The position numbers and the translations under genes were made by a program. 64,000 bases of DNA from contig JACPUR010000003.1 in the NCBI GenBank assembly GCA_016192135.1, positions 20,543 through 84,542 of the forward strand, written 5' to 3'. Below the pieces are notes generated by a model. That model was not told the DNA's origin and ran no database searches. It saw nothing but the letters and a program-made list of their open reading frames with translations. The stretch is from Candidatus Tectomicrobia bacterium (GTDB taxonomy: Bacteria > UBA8248). Positions within the stretch are counted from its first letter, which is position 1. Each line of letters begins with the position of its first letter. This document shows positions 11,427 through 18,113 of the stretch, one piece after another.

Positions 11427-11753
11427 ATGAGGCTTCTCCGGCTGCCCTGGCTCAAGATCACCGGCGGGGGCTGGCGCCTGTTCACTTGGCTGGCCTTCTC
11501 CCTCTGCCTCCTGATGCTGGGCTCGGCCGTCCTGGGCCGGGACGGCTTTCTCTCCGTCTGGGTGAACCGCGAGCGTCTGGCGGGCCTGCGGGCCGACCTT
11601 GGGGAGATGGAGCGGGCGAACGGACGCCTGCGCCGCGAGGTGCAGTCCCTCCGGGAGGACATGCGGGCCATCGAGCGCATCGCCCGGGAGGAGCTGGGTC
11701 TCGTCAAGCCGGGCGAGACCGTGTACGAGTTCACCCCCGCGGAGGAGCGGTAG
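11427..11753 (+). CDS. FtsB/DivIC-like septum formation initiator
   Basis: This is a small bitopic membrane protein of 108 residues: a short basic N-terminus, one membrane segment (about residues 18-37, LFTWLAFSLCLLMLGSAVLG), then a coiled coil (about 48-85) ending IARIAREELGLVKPGE-like text typical of the FtsB/DivIC family (here AIERIAREELGLVKPGETVYEF). Family members form a complex with FtsL and FtsQ at the division septum. The start has no strong ribosome-binding site, so the exact N-terminus is uncertain. It is the last protein gene of the run before the initiator tRNA. Confidence 0.8.
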   Translation: MRLLRLPWLKITGGGWRLFTWLAFSLCLLMLGSAVLGRDGFLSVWVNRERLAGLRADLGEMERANGRLRREVQSLREDMRAIERIAREELGLVKPGETVYEFTPAEER

Positions 11754-11820
11754 GCCCGCTTCGGGCGCCGCCGCTTGACAATGCCCCCGGCGGGACGTAA
11801 AAAAACCAGAGAGATGACGG

Positions 11821-11897
<77 letters not shown>

Positions 11898-11910
11898 ATC
11901 GAAATTCAAG

Positions 11911-11941
11911 GGGTTGCCGGTGATCCGGCAACCCTGTTTTT
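11911..11941 (+). terminator. Rho-independent terminator after initiator tRNA
   Basis: GGGTTGCCGG (11911-11920), loop TGAT, and CCGGCAACCC (11925-11934) form a perfect 10-bp stem followed by TGTTTTT. It closes the tRNA transcript and possibly the upstream biosynthetic run. Confidence 0.93.
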
Positions 11942-12248
11942 CTGGTCTAGACAACATTTTAGACAAACATGATTGGGGCTGATGCAAATTCTATAGGCTA
12001 AAATCCGCTCGCCTTCCGTTTCCCCGCCGGCGGCTCCTGAAAGTCTCATCGGCACCGGGAAGACTCAGGCATTGGCCATCTCGCGGCAAGATTCCAGGCC
12101 GGCCGCGCCGCCGCTCTCTTCTTGCTGTAGGCGAGCCAGCCGAAGAGGAGCACCGACGGCGATGACCCCGTCCGATAGCCTTGCGCGCCGCCGCCCCGGT
12201 TGTCCTCCCAAGCCCGCATGAGGTTGGGAAAAGCCGACGGGAATTGCT
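11942..12248. other. Non-coding or unassigned stretch downstream of tRNA-fMet
   Basis: No supported gene. Immediately after the terminator there is a direct repeat, TAGACAA at 11948-11954 and 11960-11966, spaced 12 bp. Reading frames on the minus strand (12046-12570 and 12065-12481) cross this region but lack ribosome-binding sites and recognisable domains. The position next to a tRNA gene would suit an old integration site, but no integrase is present. Confidence 0.4.
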
Positions 12249-12518
12249 TCACCCCAGTCCCGCGCGCCCCTTGGCGCCTTGCCCGACGGCCGACAAGAGC
12301 GCCCGCTTGATGGTTTCGATGGCGCGCCCAGCCTCGCCGAATTTCTCCTCCACATCGGCGAGAAGCTCGCAGAGGTCGCGCAGAAGGGCAGCGACCTCCT
12401 CGGCCGAGGCGCCGGGGAGGCCTGCGGCGCGCTCTTGGATTCGCGCGGCTTCGTCCGCGAAATCGGTGGCGGCGACGCCAAAAACCTTCAGGATCCTCCG
12501 CAATTCGCCGGTGGCCAT
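12249..12518 (-). CDS. Small helical protein of unknown function
   Basis: The predicted 89-residue product starts MATGELRRILKVFGVAATDF and is mostly amphipathic helix, rich in Ala, Glu, Leu and Arg. It contains one cysteine (LRDLCELLADVEEKFGEA) and has no membrane segment or signal peptide. A strong ribosome-binding site, GGAGGGAG, lies six to eight bases upstream, which is the main reason to accept it. It is divergent from fdhD with 175 bp between the starts. I recognise no family; a small four-helix or coiled-coil dimer would fit the sequence. Confidence 0.6.
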   Translation of the reverse strand: MATGELRRILKVFGVAATDFADEAARIQERAAGLPGASAEEVAALLRDLCELLADVEEKFGEAGRAIETIKRALLSAVGQGAKGRAGLG

Positions 12519-12636
12519 TGGCCTCTCCCTCCGTGTGCGGCCCTTCCGGCGGGTAGGACCATTTTTTCATCGTTGACGCGGCGGATCCGCCGGAATAGAA
12601 TCTTGTAAATCATGATTATAGGCGTAGTTACGGAAA

Positions 12637-12671
12637 TGCACCGGCCGGTGCAGAATTTGCCGTTTTTGGCA
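12637..12671 (+). promoter_or_regulatory. Operator-like palindromes upstream of fdhD
   Basis: TGCACCGGCCGGTGCA at 12637-12652 is a perfect 16-bp palindrome. TGCC-GTTTTT-GGCA at 12658-12671 is a second dyad. Both lie within 60 bp of the fdhD ATG. A shorter palindrome, AATCATGATT, sits at 12608-12617. Together they look like a regulated control region for the formate dehydrogenase locus. No convincing -35/-10 pair was found. Confidence 0.5.
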
Positions 12672-12693
12672 GTTTCGTGAAGGACGGCGCGCC

Positions 12694-14064
12694 ATGTATC
12701 ACCACGTCTACCATTTCAGCGCCGGCAAATTCTCTCAGAAGAAGATTCATGTGGTGGCCGAGATGCCGTTCTCCATCCGGGTGAACGGGCGCGAGCTGGC
12801 CACCATGATGTGCACTCCGGTGAAACTCCGGGAGCTCACCCTGGGATTCCTCGCCTTCGAGCGGTTCATCGATTCGATTGACGATGTCAAGAGCATCGAG
12901 GTGGATGAAGAGGAAGGCGAGGCGCACGTCGAGCTGAACAAGCCTCTCATCCAAATCGAGCGGCGGGTCTTCACCTCGGGCTGCGGGGGCGGGATCACCT
13001 TCCACCTGGACATTCACGACTACCCCCCGATCCGGACCAGCCGCGTCCTTGATCCTCTGACGATCCCCGGCCTGATCGAGAAGCTGACGGCGGCGGCCGT
13101 GCTTTACCGCCAATCGCGCGGCATTCACACCGCCGCCCTCTCCGATGGGGAGGAGCTGATTGCCGTGGCCGAGGACGTGGGGCGTCACAATGCACTCGAT
13201 AAGCTGCGCGGCGAGACCCTGGAGAAAAGGATCGACACGCGCGACCTCATCCTGGTCGGCACCGGGCGCATTTCCTCCGAAATGCTTCGCAAGGCGGCGC
13301 GCATGAACGTGCCCTTCGTCGTTTCGCGGACGTCGCCGACGAGCCTCTCGATTGCCGTCGCCAAGCGGCTGGGCATCACCTTGGTCGGCTATGCCCGGCC
13401 GGGCCGCTTTACGGTGTATTCCCATCCCGAGAATCTGGCCCTGCCCAAAGCCGGCGGAGAGGAGATGGATGAGAGTCCCCGGCGGGGCGCGGCCCTCCGC
13501 GGAAACGGGATCCAGGGCGAGGGAAGCTCCGGCGGCCAAGCCGGTGCGGGGCGCTTGCCGGAGGCCGGCTCCCCTTCGAACGGGCAGGCCGGGTCCGCCG
13601 CGCCGGCGGTGCGCCGCGGCGAGCGGCGGGGAAAGCGGAAGGGCGGCCAGGCGGGGCGGAAGAAGGAAAAAGAGTTTCTCGACGTCGCGGACCAGGCCTT
13701 CGCGCATCAGGTCGCCGTTTCCACCTGGCGTGAGGCGGAAGAGGTGCTCGCGTCCGCCCCCTCGTTCGAGGAGGGCATCCGTCATTTGCGGGAGTTGGGG
13801 GATTTCGCGGAACGGGGGGAGTACGCGCCCATCTGGAAGCGGCATTGGGGCGAAGCCCTCGGCCGGCTGGAGCCGGCGGCTCCGCCTCACGCGCGCTTGG
13901 AGGTCCTGCGGGAGGCGGTTTTGAAATCGGTGGAGGAAGAGGATGAAGCCCGCCAGCACGAGGGACGGCTCTCCATCATCTATGACAAGGAAGGGCAAGA
14001 GTTCATTGACTACGCGATGCGGCGCTTGCTCGAGGAGGCCAGCGGTGAGATCGAGGATATCTGA
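12694..14064 (+). CDS. fdhD: FdhD sulfurtransferase with a novel C-terminal extension
   Basis: FdhD carries sulfur from a cysteine desulfurase to the molybdenum cofactor of formate dehydrogenase. Residues 1 to about 248 match the family: FSIRVNGRELATMMCTP, FTSGCGGGITF with Cys97 in the catalytic loop, the AEDVGRHNALDKLRG motif and VPFVVSRTSPTSLSIAVAKRLG. Only one cysteine is present in the loop, where E. coli FdhD has two. After it comes an in-frame Gly/Ser/Arg/Lys-rich linker (about 250-325), then a charged, predicted helical domain of about 130 residues (326-456). Bacterial FdhD is normally about 260-280 residues, so the extension is unusual. The gene heads the formate dehydrogenase locus; its 3' end overlaps the lipoprotein gene by 20 bp. 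Confidence 0.92.
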   Translation: MYHHVYHFSAGKFSQKKIHVVAEMPFSIRVNGRELATMMCTPVKLRELTLGFLAFERFIDSIDDVKSIEVDEEEGEAHVELNKPLIQIERRVFTSGCGGGITFHLDIHDYPPIRTSRVLDPLTIPGLIEKLTAAAVLYRQSRGIHTAALSDGEELIAVAEDVGRHNALDKLRGETLEKRIDTRDLILVGTGRISSEMLRKAARMNVPFVVSRTSPTSLSIAVAKRLGITLVGYARPGRFTVYSHPENLALPKAGGEEMDESPRRGAALRGNGIQGEGSSGGQAGAGRLPEAGSPSNGQAGSAAPAVRRGERRGKRKGGQAGRKKEKEFLDVADQAFAHQVAVSTWREAEEVLASAPSFEEGIRHLRELGDFAERGEYAPIWKRHWGEALGRLEPAAPPHARLEVLREAVLKSVEEEDEARQHEGRLSIIYDKEGQEFIDYAMRRLLEEASGEIEDI

Positions 14065-14338
14065 CGTTCTGCGCGCTGTCCGCACGCCGGGTGCCGCCGG
14101 GGCGGCGTCGCTTTCCGCGGCGGCGCTTCTGGTCTTGCTCCTTTCGGGGTGCGGGCAGGTAGAGAGCGGAGCCCAAGGCACCGGGAGGACCGTCCGCCAG
14201 GAGAAGCACATGAGCGTCAACGGCCTGGGCGGCTATCGTTCCGTGGAGATGCCTGAGCGGGCCCGCCAGAATCTTGTCGAGGCGAAGCCAGACGCGCCTG
14301 GAGCGGCCGCCTACCGGCACACGCTCGCCAACCGCTGA
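14045..14338 (+). CDS. Small predicted lipoprotein in the FDH locus
   Basis: The 97-residue product starts at a GTG overlapping the fdhD 3' end, with GAGGAGG at 14032-14038. It has a basic N-terminus, a hydrophobic stretch, and a lipobox LLSGC that predicts lipidation at a cysteine near residue 34. The remaining 60 or so residues (MSVNGLGGYRSVEMPERARQ and on) have no further cysteines and no recognised domain. Its place between fdhD and the polyferredoxin suggests a role at the membrane in oxidoreductase assembly or anchoring, but that is only inference from context. Confidence 0.65.
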   Translation: MRSRISDVLRAVRTPGAAGAASLSAAALLVLLLSGCGQVESGAQGTGRTVRQEKHMSVNGLGGYRSVEMPERARQNLVEAKPDAPGAAAYRHTLANR

Positions 14339-14438
14339 GAAGGGGAACGAACGGGATTCCCCGCTGACCCGGGGCGCCCGCGTACTGCCATCGGGGCGAG
14401 GCATCCCCTCGTATGGCATTTCCTTGCATGAGGTGGTC

Positions 14439-16625
14439 ATGCCCAAGGATCGATGGGCGGTGCATCTTTGCACGTGCAATGGCGCCCTGCCGGTTTCGGC
14501 GGAGGAGATTGCCCGCCTGTCCGGACTCGATGGCGCGCCTTCCTTTCACCCGATCCTTTCGCGCGCCGGGATAGGCGTCTTTCGGGAAGGGGAGAAGCTT
14601 GGCGCAGACTTCCATCTCGTCTGTTGCTGCAGTCCCAGGGAGTCGTTCGCTCCCGTCCTTCGCGAGGCCGGGATCGACGAGGACAGGGTTGTATATCTCG
14701 ACTTGAAGGGAGACGCCTTCTGGCGCGCGGGGGAGGCCGGGGACGGAAACCGGATGGCCGCCCGGCTGATTCGCTCCGCCATCACCCGCGCGGAGACAGA
14801 GCGCCCTCGCCCCGGGCTCGCTCTCTCCGTGCCCTCGACGGTGCTCGTCTACACGGATCGGCCCGAGGGGCTCCGGCTGGCGAGCCGCCTGGCGGAACAG
14901 ATGGATGTGTGCGTCGTCCTCGATGAGGAGGCGGCGGGCTTCGACGAGTTGAAGCCCGGCCGTGCCTCTTCTTCCCTGACGCGGGGGAAGATCGTCCGGA
15001 TCAAGGGCCATCTGGGCTCCTTCCGCGCCACCCTGCGGACGCGGCAGGCAATCGACCTGGACGTCTGTACCCGCTGCGACCGCTGCATACCCGCATGCCA
15101 CACCCAGGCGATCACCCAGGGGCTCCGCTTGATCGCCTCGAAGTGCGACGAGTGCGGCGATTGCCTGAAGGAGTGCGCCGGAGTCGGCGCCATCCGCATC
15201 CCGCGAGATGAGACGAGAGAGATCGCCGTGGGCCAAATCGTCGCTCTCGTCGAGGGAGCGAGGGCGCCTCAATCCGGCCTGCATACGGGCTATCACCTCG
15301 TGCCGGCGGACGATGGCGCGTTCGACCTGGACGCGATCGCCTATCGGGTGTCCCGCCTCAGCGGCGGGTTCAGCCGGCCCGCCTATGTGAGCTATGAGGA
15401 AGAAATTTGCGCCGGGGGTTCCGCTCAGATCGAGGGGTGCGGGATTTGCCTCAGCCAGTGCCCCTATGACGCCCTCTCCCGGGCGGGCGCGCGGATTCGG
15501 GTGGAGGAGGCCTGCTGCGAGGGGTGCGGCGGCTGCGTTTCGGCGTGCCCGACCTCGGCGCTGCGTTTCCGCAGCCCCTCGCTCGAGGAGGTTGACGCCC
15601 AGCTGCGCGCGTTCCTGGCGCCGCTTCCGGACGAGCCTCCGGGGGGAAACCGCCCGGCGGTCGTCTTCCACTGCGGCGAGCGGGGGGCCGAGGCCCTCCG
15701 CAGGGCGGGGGAGAACCGGTGGCTGCCGGGGAGGAACTTTCTCGCGGTCGAGGTCCCTTGCCTGCGGTTCGTTTCGGAGGCGCTTGTGTTTCGCAGCTTC
15801 CAGCTGGGAGCCGCCGGGGTGGCGCTTTTGGGGTGCGCGGCCTGCCCGAACGGGGAGCGTCCCATGCTTGAGGCGCGCATGGCGTTCTGCCGCGCCACGC
15901 TCGAGGCCTTCGGTTTTGGTGAAGAGCGCCTGTCGCTGATCGCCGTGGAGGCTTCCGAGGAGCCCTACTACCTCGCATCGGCCGCCGGCGAGCTCGGGGC
16001 CTTCCTCGGCGCGCTCGGGCCGGCCCCGCTGCCCCCGTTCGGGGGCGGCGCCTTTTCACCTCCGGGGGAGGATGGAGACGGCCCCGGCGGATCCGCCGCG
16101 AACCGCCGGATGGTGGTCGACGCGTTGCGCGCCTTCCTGGGCGCGACAGGCAGGCAGCCGGGGCGGATACTCGGGGACACGCCCCTGCCTTATGCGGAGG
16201 TCAAGGTACGCAAGGAGGGCTGCACGCTTTGCGCCGGATGCGTCTTCGTCTGCCCGACGAACGCCCTCGTCATGGAGAATCCCGATGGCGCCAAGGCGCT
16301 GGCGTTCAACCATCTGAAATGCGTCGCGTGCGGCATGTGCGAGAAGGCGTGCCCCGAGGGCGTGGTGACGATCGAGCGCGGATTTGCCGTCAGCCGCGCC
16401 GCGCTGGGCTATCAGGACCTCGCCCGGGACGAGATGGTCAAGTGCATCGGCTGCGGGCGCGAGTACATCAATAAGCAGGCGCTCGAGGGCATCCTGGGCA
16501 GGCTGGTGGGGCTGGAGGGGCTCGGCGACACCTTCGCCGGCGGCCGCAAGGATCTGCTGCGGATGTGCCCGGACTGCCGCGGGGCCCAGGCGATGCTGGA
16601 AGTGGAGCGGGGCTGGACGCCATGA
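14439..16625 (+). CDS. Polyferredoxin with MvhD/FrhD-like segment (FDH locus)
   Basis: The 728-residue cytoplasmic iron-sulfur protein has no signal peptide. The start at 14439 is chosen because AGGTGG precedes it and MPKDRWAVHLCTCNG gives an immediate Cys pair (Cys11, Cys13). Cysteines at 62-64 follow. Two-cluster ferredoxin modules lie at about 210-246 (CTRCDRCIPAC, CDECGDCLKEC) and 334-370 (CGICLSQCP, CEGCGGCVSACP). A segment at about 407-500 (VFHCGERG, EVPCLRFVSEALVFRSFQLGA, LLGCAACPNGE) resembles the MvhD/FrhD delta domain of heterodisulfide-reductase systems. A third module lies at 595-638 (CTLCAGCVFVCP, CVACGMCEKACP). A Cys-rich tail follows (KCIGCGREY, MCPDCRG). It probably moves electrons to or from formate dehydrogenase or serves maturation. 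The stop overlaps the next ATG. Confidence 0.85.
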   Translation: MPKDRWAVHLCTCNGALPVSAEEIARLSGLDGAPSFHPILSRAGIGVFREGEKLGADFHLVCCCSPRESFAPVLREAGIDEDRVVYLDLKGDAFWRAGEAGDGNRMAARLIRSAITRAETERPRPGLALSVPSTVLVYTDRPEGLRLASRLAEQMDVCVVLDEEAAGFDELKPGRASSSLTRGKIVRIKGHLGSFRATLRTRQAIDLDVCTRCDRCIPACHTQAITQGLRLIASKCDECGDCLKECAGVGAIRIPRDETREIAVGQIVALVEGARAPQSGLHTGYHLVPADDGAFDLDAIAYRVSRLSGGFSRPAYVSYEEEICAGGSAQIEGCGICLSQCPYDALSRAGARIRVEEACCEGCGGCVSACPTSALRFRSPSLEEVDAQLRAFLAPLPDEPPGGNRPAVVFHCGERGAEALRRAGENRWLPGRNFLAVEVPCLRFVSEALVFRSFQLGAAGVALLGCAACPNGERPMLEARMAFCRATLEAFGFGEERLSLIAVEASEEPYYLASAAGELGAFLGALGPAPLPPFGGGAFSPPGEDGDGPGGSAANRRMVVDALRAFLGATGRQPGRILGDTPLPYAEVKVRKEGCTLCAGCVFVCPTNALVMENPDGAKALAFNHLKCVACGMCEKACPEGVVTIERGFAVSRAALGYQDLARDEMVKCIGCGREYINKQALEGILGRLVGLEGLGDTFAGGRKDLLRMCPDCRGAQAMLEVERGWTP

Positions 16626-17392
16626 CGGGAAATCGGGAACTCCTCGCCCTGAGATCGGAGTATTGCACCTTGCTCTCCCGGCTCTTTCTGGCCGAGGCGG
16701 CCGCGGACTTGATGCGCGTTCTGGCCCAGGGAGCGCGGGAGAGGGGGCGAAATGCGGCGGCGATGGATCCCCTCATCTCCGAGGGCTGGTTCCAGCTGGG
16801 AGAACTCTGCGCCAAAGGAGAGGTTCAGCAGTGGGCGGATGATTGCAGCCGGGAGTACGTGACCCTTTTTGTGGGGCCGGGAATTCCCCGGCTCACCCCC
16901 TGCGAATCGTACTACCGCTCCGGCCGGGCCTATGGCCCTCATCTGGCCCTTGTGCGCGGCTTTATGGAGAAGGCCGGGCTCGAGGCCGCGGAGGATGCCT
17001 CGGAGCCTGCAGACCACATCTCTTTTGAATTTCAGATTCTCCAATGCCTCATCGAGAAGCAGGCTTCCTGCGAGGCTCCCGACGACGAGGCGGAATGGCT
17101 TTCCCTGCAGGGAGAGTTCGTCCGGCGCCACCTGGGAGCATGGGCCCCGCGGTTTTTCGAGGATATCGCCAATGAAAAACCCTTGTTCTTCGGAGCGTTT
17201 GCGAAAATAGGGAGTGGCTATATCGCATGGGAGCGATCCCTGCTCAAGGAGTGGGGGCCGCAGGCCGAGGAGGAAAATCTCGTTCAAATTCGGCTGGATC
17301 GGCCATGGAAAGGCCCTCTTTTCGATCCTTCTCCGCCTCATCCGGAGAGGATCGAGCAGCCTCTCTCCGAGGAAAAGGATTCCAGAAGCTGA
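16622..17392 (+). CDS. TorD/DmsD-family molybdoenzyme chaperone
   Basis: This cytoplasmic helical chaperone binds the Tat signal of a molybdoenzyme until cofactor is inserted. The ATG at 16622 overlaps the previous stop (ATGA) and gives 256 residues. Family features include LRSEYCTLLSRLFL at the N-terminus, the central CSREYVTLFVGPGIPRLTPCESYYRSG, and EPADHISFEFQILQCL, matching the conserved E-P-D-H helix of TorD/NarJ proteins. The likely client is the Tat-exported FDH subunit at 18114-20978, just downstream. Confidence 0.88.
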   Translation: MTGNRELLALRSEYCTLLSRLFLAEAAADLMRVLAQGARERGRNAAAMDPLISEGWFQLGELCAKGEVQQWADDCSREYVTLFVGPGIPRLTPCESYYRSGRAYGPHLALVRGFMEKAGLEAAEDASEPADHISFEFQILQCLIEKQASCEAPDDEAEWLSLQGEFVRRHLGAWAPRFFEDIANEKPLFFGAFAKIGSGYIAWERSLLKEWGPQAEEENLVQIRLDRPWKGPLFDPSPPHPERIEQPLSEEKDSRS

Positions 17393-17416
17393 TACTCCGA
17401 TATTTTTTCAGGAATT

Positions 17417-17529
17417 TTGCAATTGTCCTGAATGTTTTGTCGTATAATTTTGCCATCATCCATTTGCCGCACGCATCGTGCCACGAGCCTCCGCCCGGGT
17501 CTTGAAACGCGCATCGCTTTTGGCGCGTT
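17417..17529 (+). promoter_or_regulatory. AT-rich internal promoter region of the FDH locus
   Basis: The 237-bp gap 17393-17629 begins with an unusually AT-rich stretch. A perfect -10, TATAAT, is at 17443-17448. Possible -35 hexamers TTGCAA (17417) and TTGTCC (17423) are at non-ideal spacings of 20 and 14, so an activator may be needed. The TATAAT is bracketed upstream by an imperfect CAGGA/TCCTG dyad (17410-17431). Further on, GAAACGCGC (17504-17512) and GCGCGTTC (17522-17529) form another dyad. This would drive the structural FDH genes separately from fdhD and the maturation genes. Confidence 0.5.
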
Positions 17530-17629
17530 CCAGGGGCGGGCTATCCGTGCGGATGGCTTGTGCCCTAAGTGAAATTTTCCAGAGCTGAGCATTTCGGATT
17601 TGAAAGGCCTCTTGATAGGAGGGCGGACG

Positions 17630-17872
17630 GTGGTGGAAGCCCAAGTGAAGCAGGTGGACCGCGCGAACAAGGTGCTGGTCGTCCAGACCGCAGACGGCAA
17701 GGAAATTTCGATGCACGTCGGCGAGCACGCGAATGTCGAGGTGCTCGAGCCGGCGACGGCGGGGCTCATAAGCGGCACTCTCGACGACATCGAGGTGGGC
17801 TACCTGGTGAATCTTGAGTACACCGAGGGGGCCGGCGGCTGCAGCTGCAGTTCCCTCGAGTGCATCAGCTAA
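17630..17872 (+). CDS. Small beta-rich protein with Cys-rich tail, unknown
   Basis: The GTG at 17630 is preceded by AGGAGGG (17617-17623) and gives 80 residues; an upstream TTG at 17600 lacks a ribosome-binding site. The body (VVEAQVKQVDRANKVLVVQT, then ADGKEISMHVGEHANVEVLE) alternates hydrophobic and polar residues like a small OB- or SH3-like barrel. It ends in a Gly/Cys tail, GGCSCSSLECIS, with three cysteines in nine residues. There is no signal peptide. The next gene follows after 16 bp, so it is almost certainly part of the FDH transcription unit. I do not recognise the family; metal or sulfur handling is a guess from the tail. Confidence 0.65.
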   Translation: MVEAQVKQVDRANKVLVVQTADGKEISMHVGEHANVEVLEPATAGLISGTLDDIEVGYLVNLEYTEGAGGCSCSSLECIS

Positions 17873-17888
17873 CCGAGGAGGCGAGGCC

Positions 17889-18089
17889 ATGAGCGAGGAG
17901 AAAAAGGAAAGCACCCGGAGGGGGTTCCTCCTCGGCCTTCTGGCGGGAGTGGGGGCCATCGCGGCCTTCGGAGGCGCGGCGAAGGGGTCGGCGGCCCCGG
18001 GGCCGTCCGGCGCGAAGCGGCCGCACGACCCGGTCCTGTACCGGAGGACGGAAGAGGCGGAGCGGTACTATCGGACCCTCTATAACTAA
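17889..18089 (+). CDS. Formate dehydrogenase region Tat-target protein
   Basis: This 66-residue protein has a twin-arginine signal, STRRGFLLGLLAGVGAIAAFGG, followed by a short polar mature part ending RRTEEAERYYRTLYN. It matches the small Tat-target family repeatedly found beside formate dehydrogenase genes (the 'formate_TAT' type). The ATG at 17889 has GGAGGCGAGG upstream. Its function is not known; a role in assembly or as a small subunit is proposed from its constant location. It lies 24 bp before the catalytic subunit. Confidence 0.85.
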   Translation: MSEEKKESTRRGFLLGLLAGVGAIAAFGGAAKGSAAPGPSGAKRPHDPVLYRRTEEAERYYRTLYN

Positions 18090-18113
18090 CCCTTTCTGGG
18101 AAGGGGATGCAAA

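Noticed and set aside
12046..12570. Two minus-strand frames around the small gene at 12249
   Set aside because: Neither has a ribosome-binding site or a recognisable domain; only the 12249-12518 frame has both a good site and a plausible composition.
17600..17629. TTG start extending the Cys-tailed protein by ten residues
   Set aside because: No ribosome-binding site precedes it, while AGGAGGG fits the GTG at 17630.
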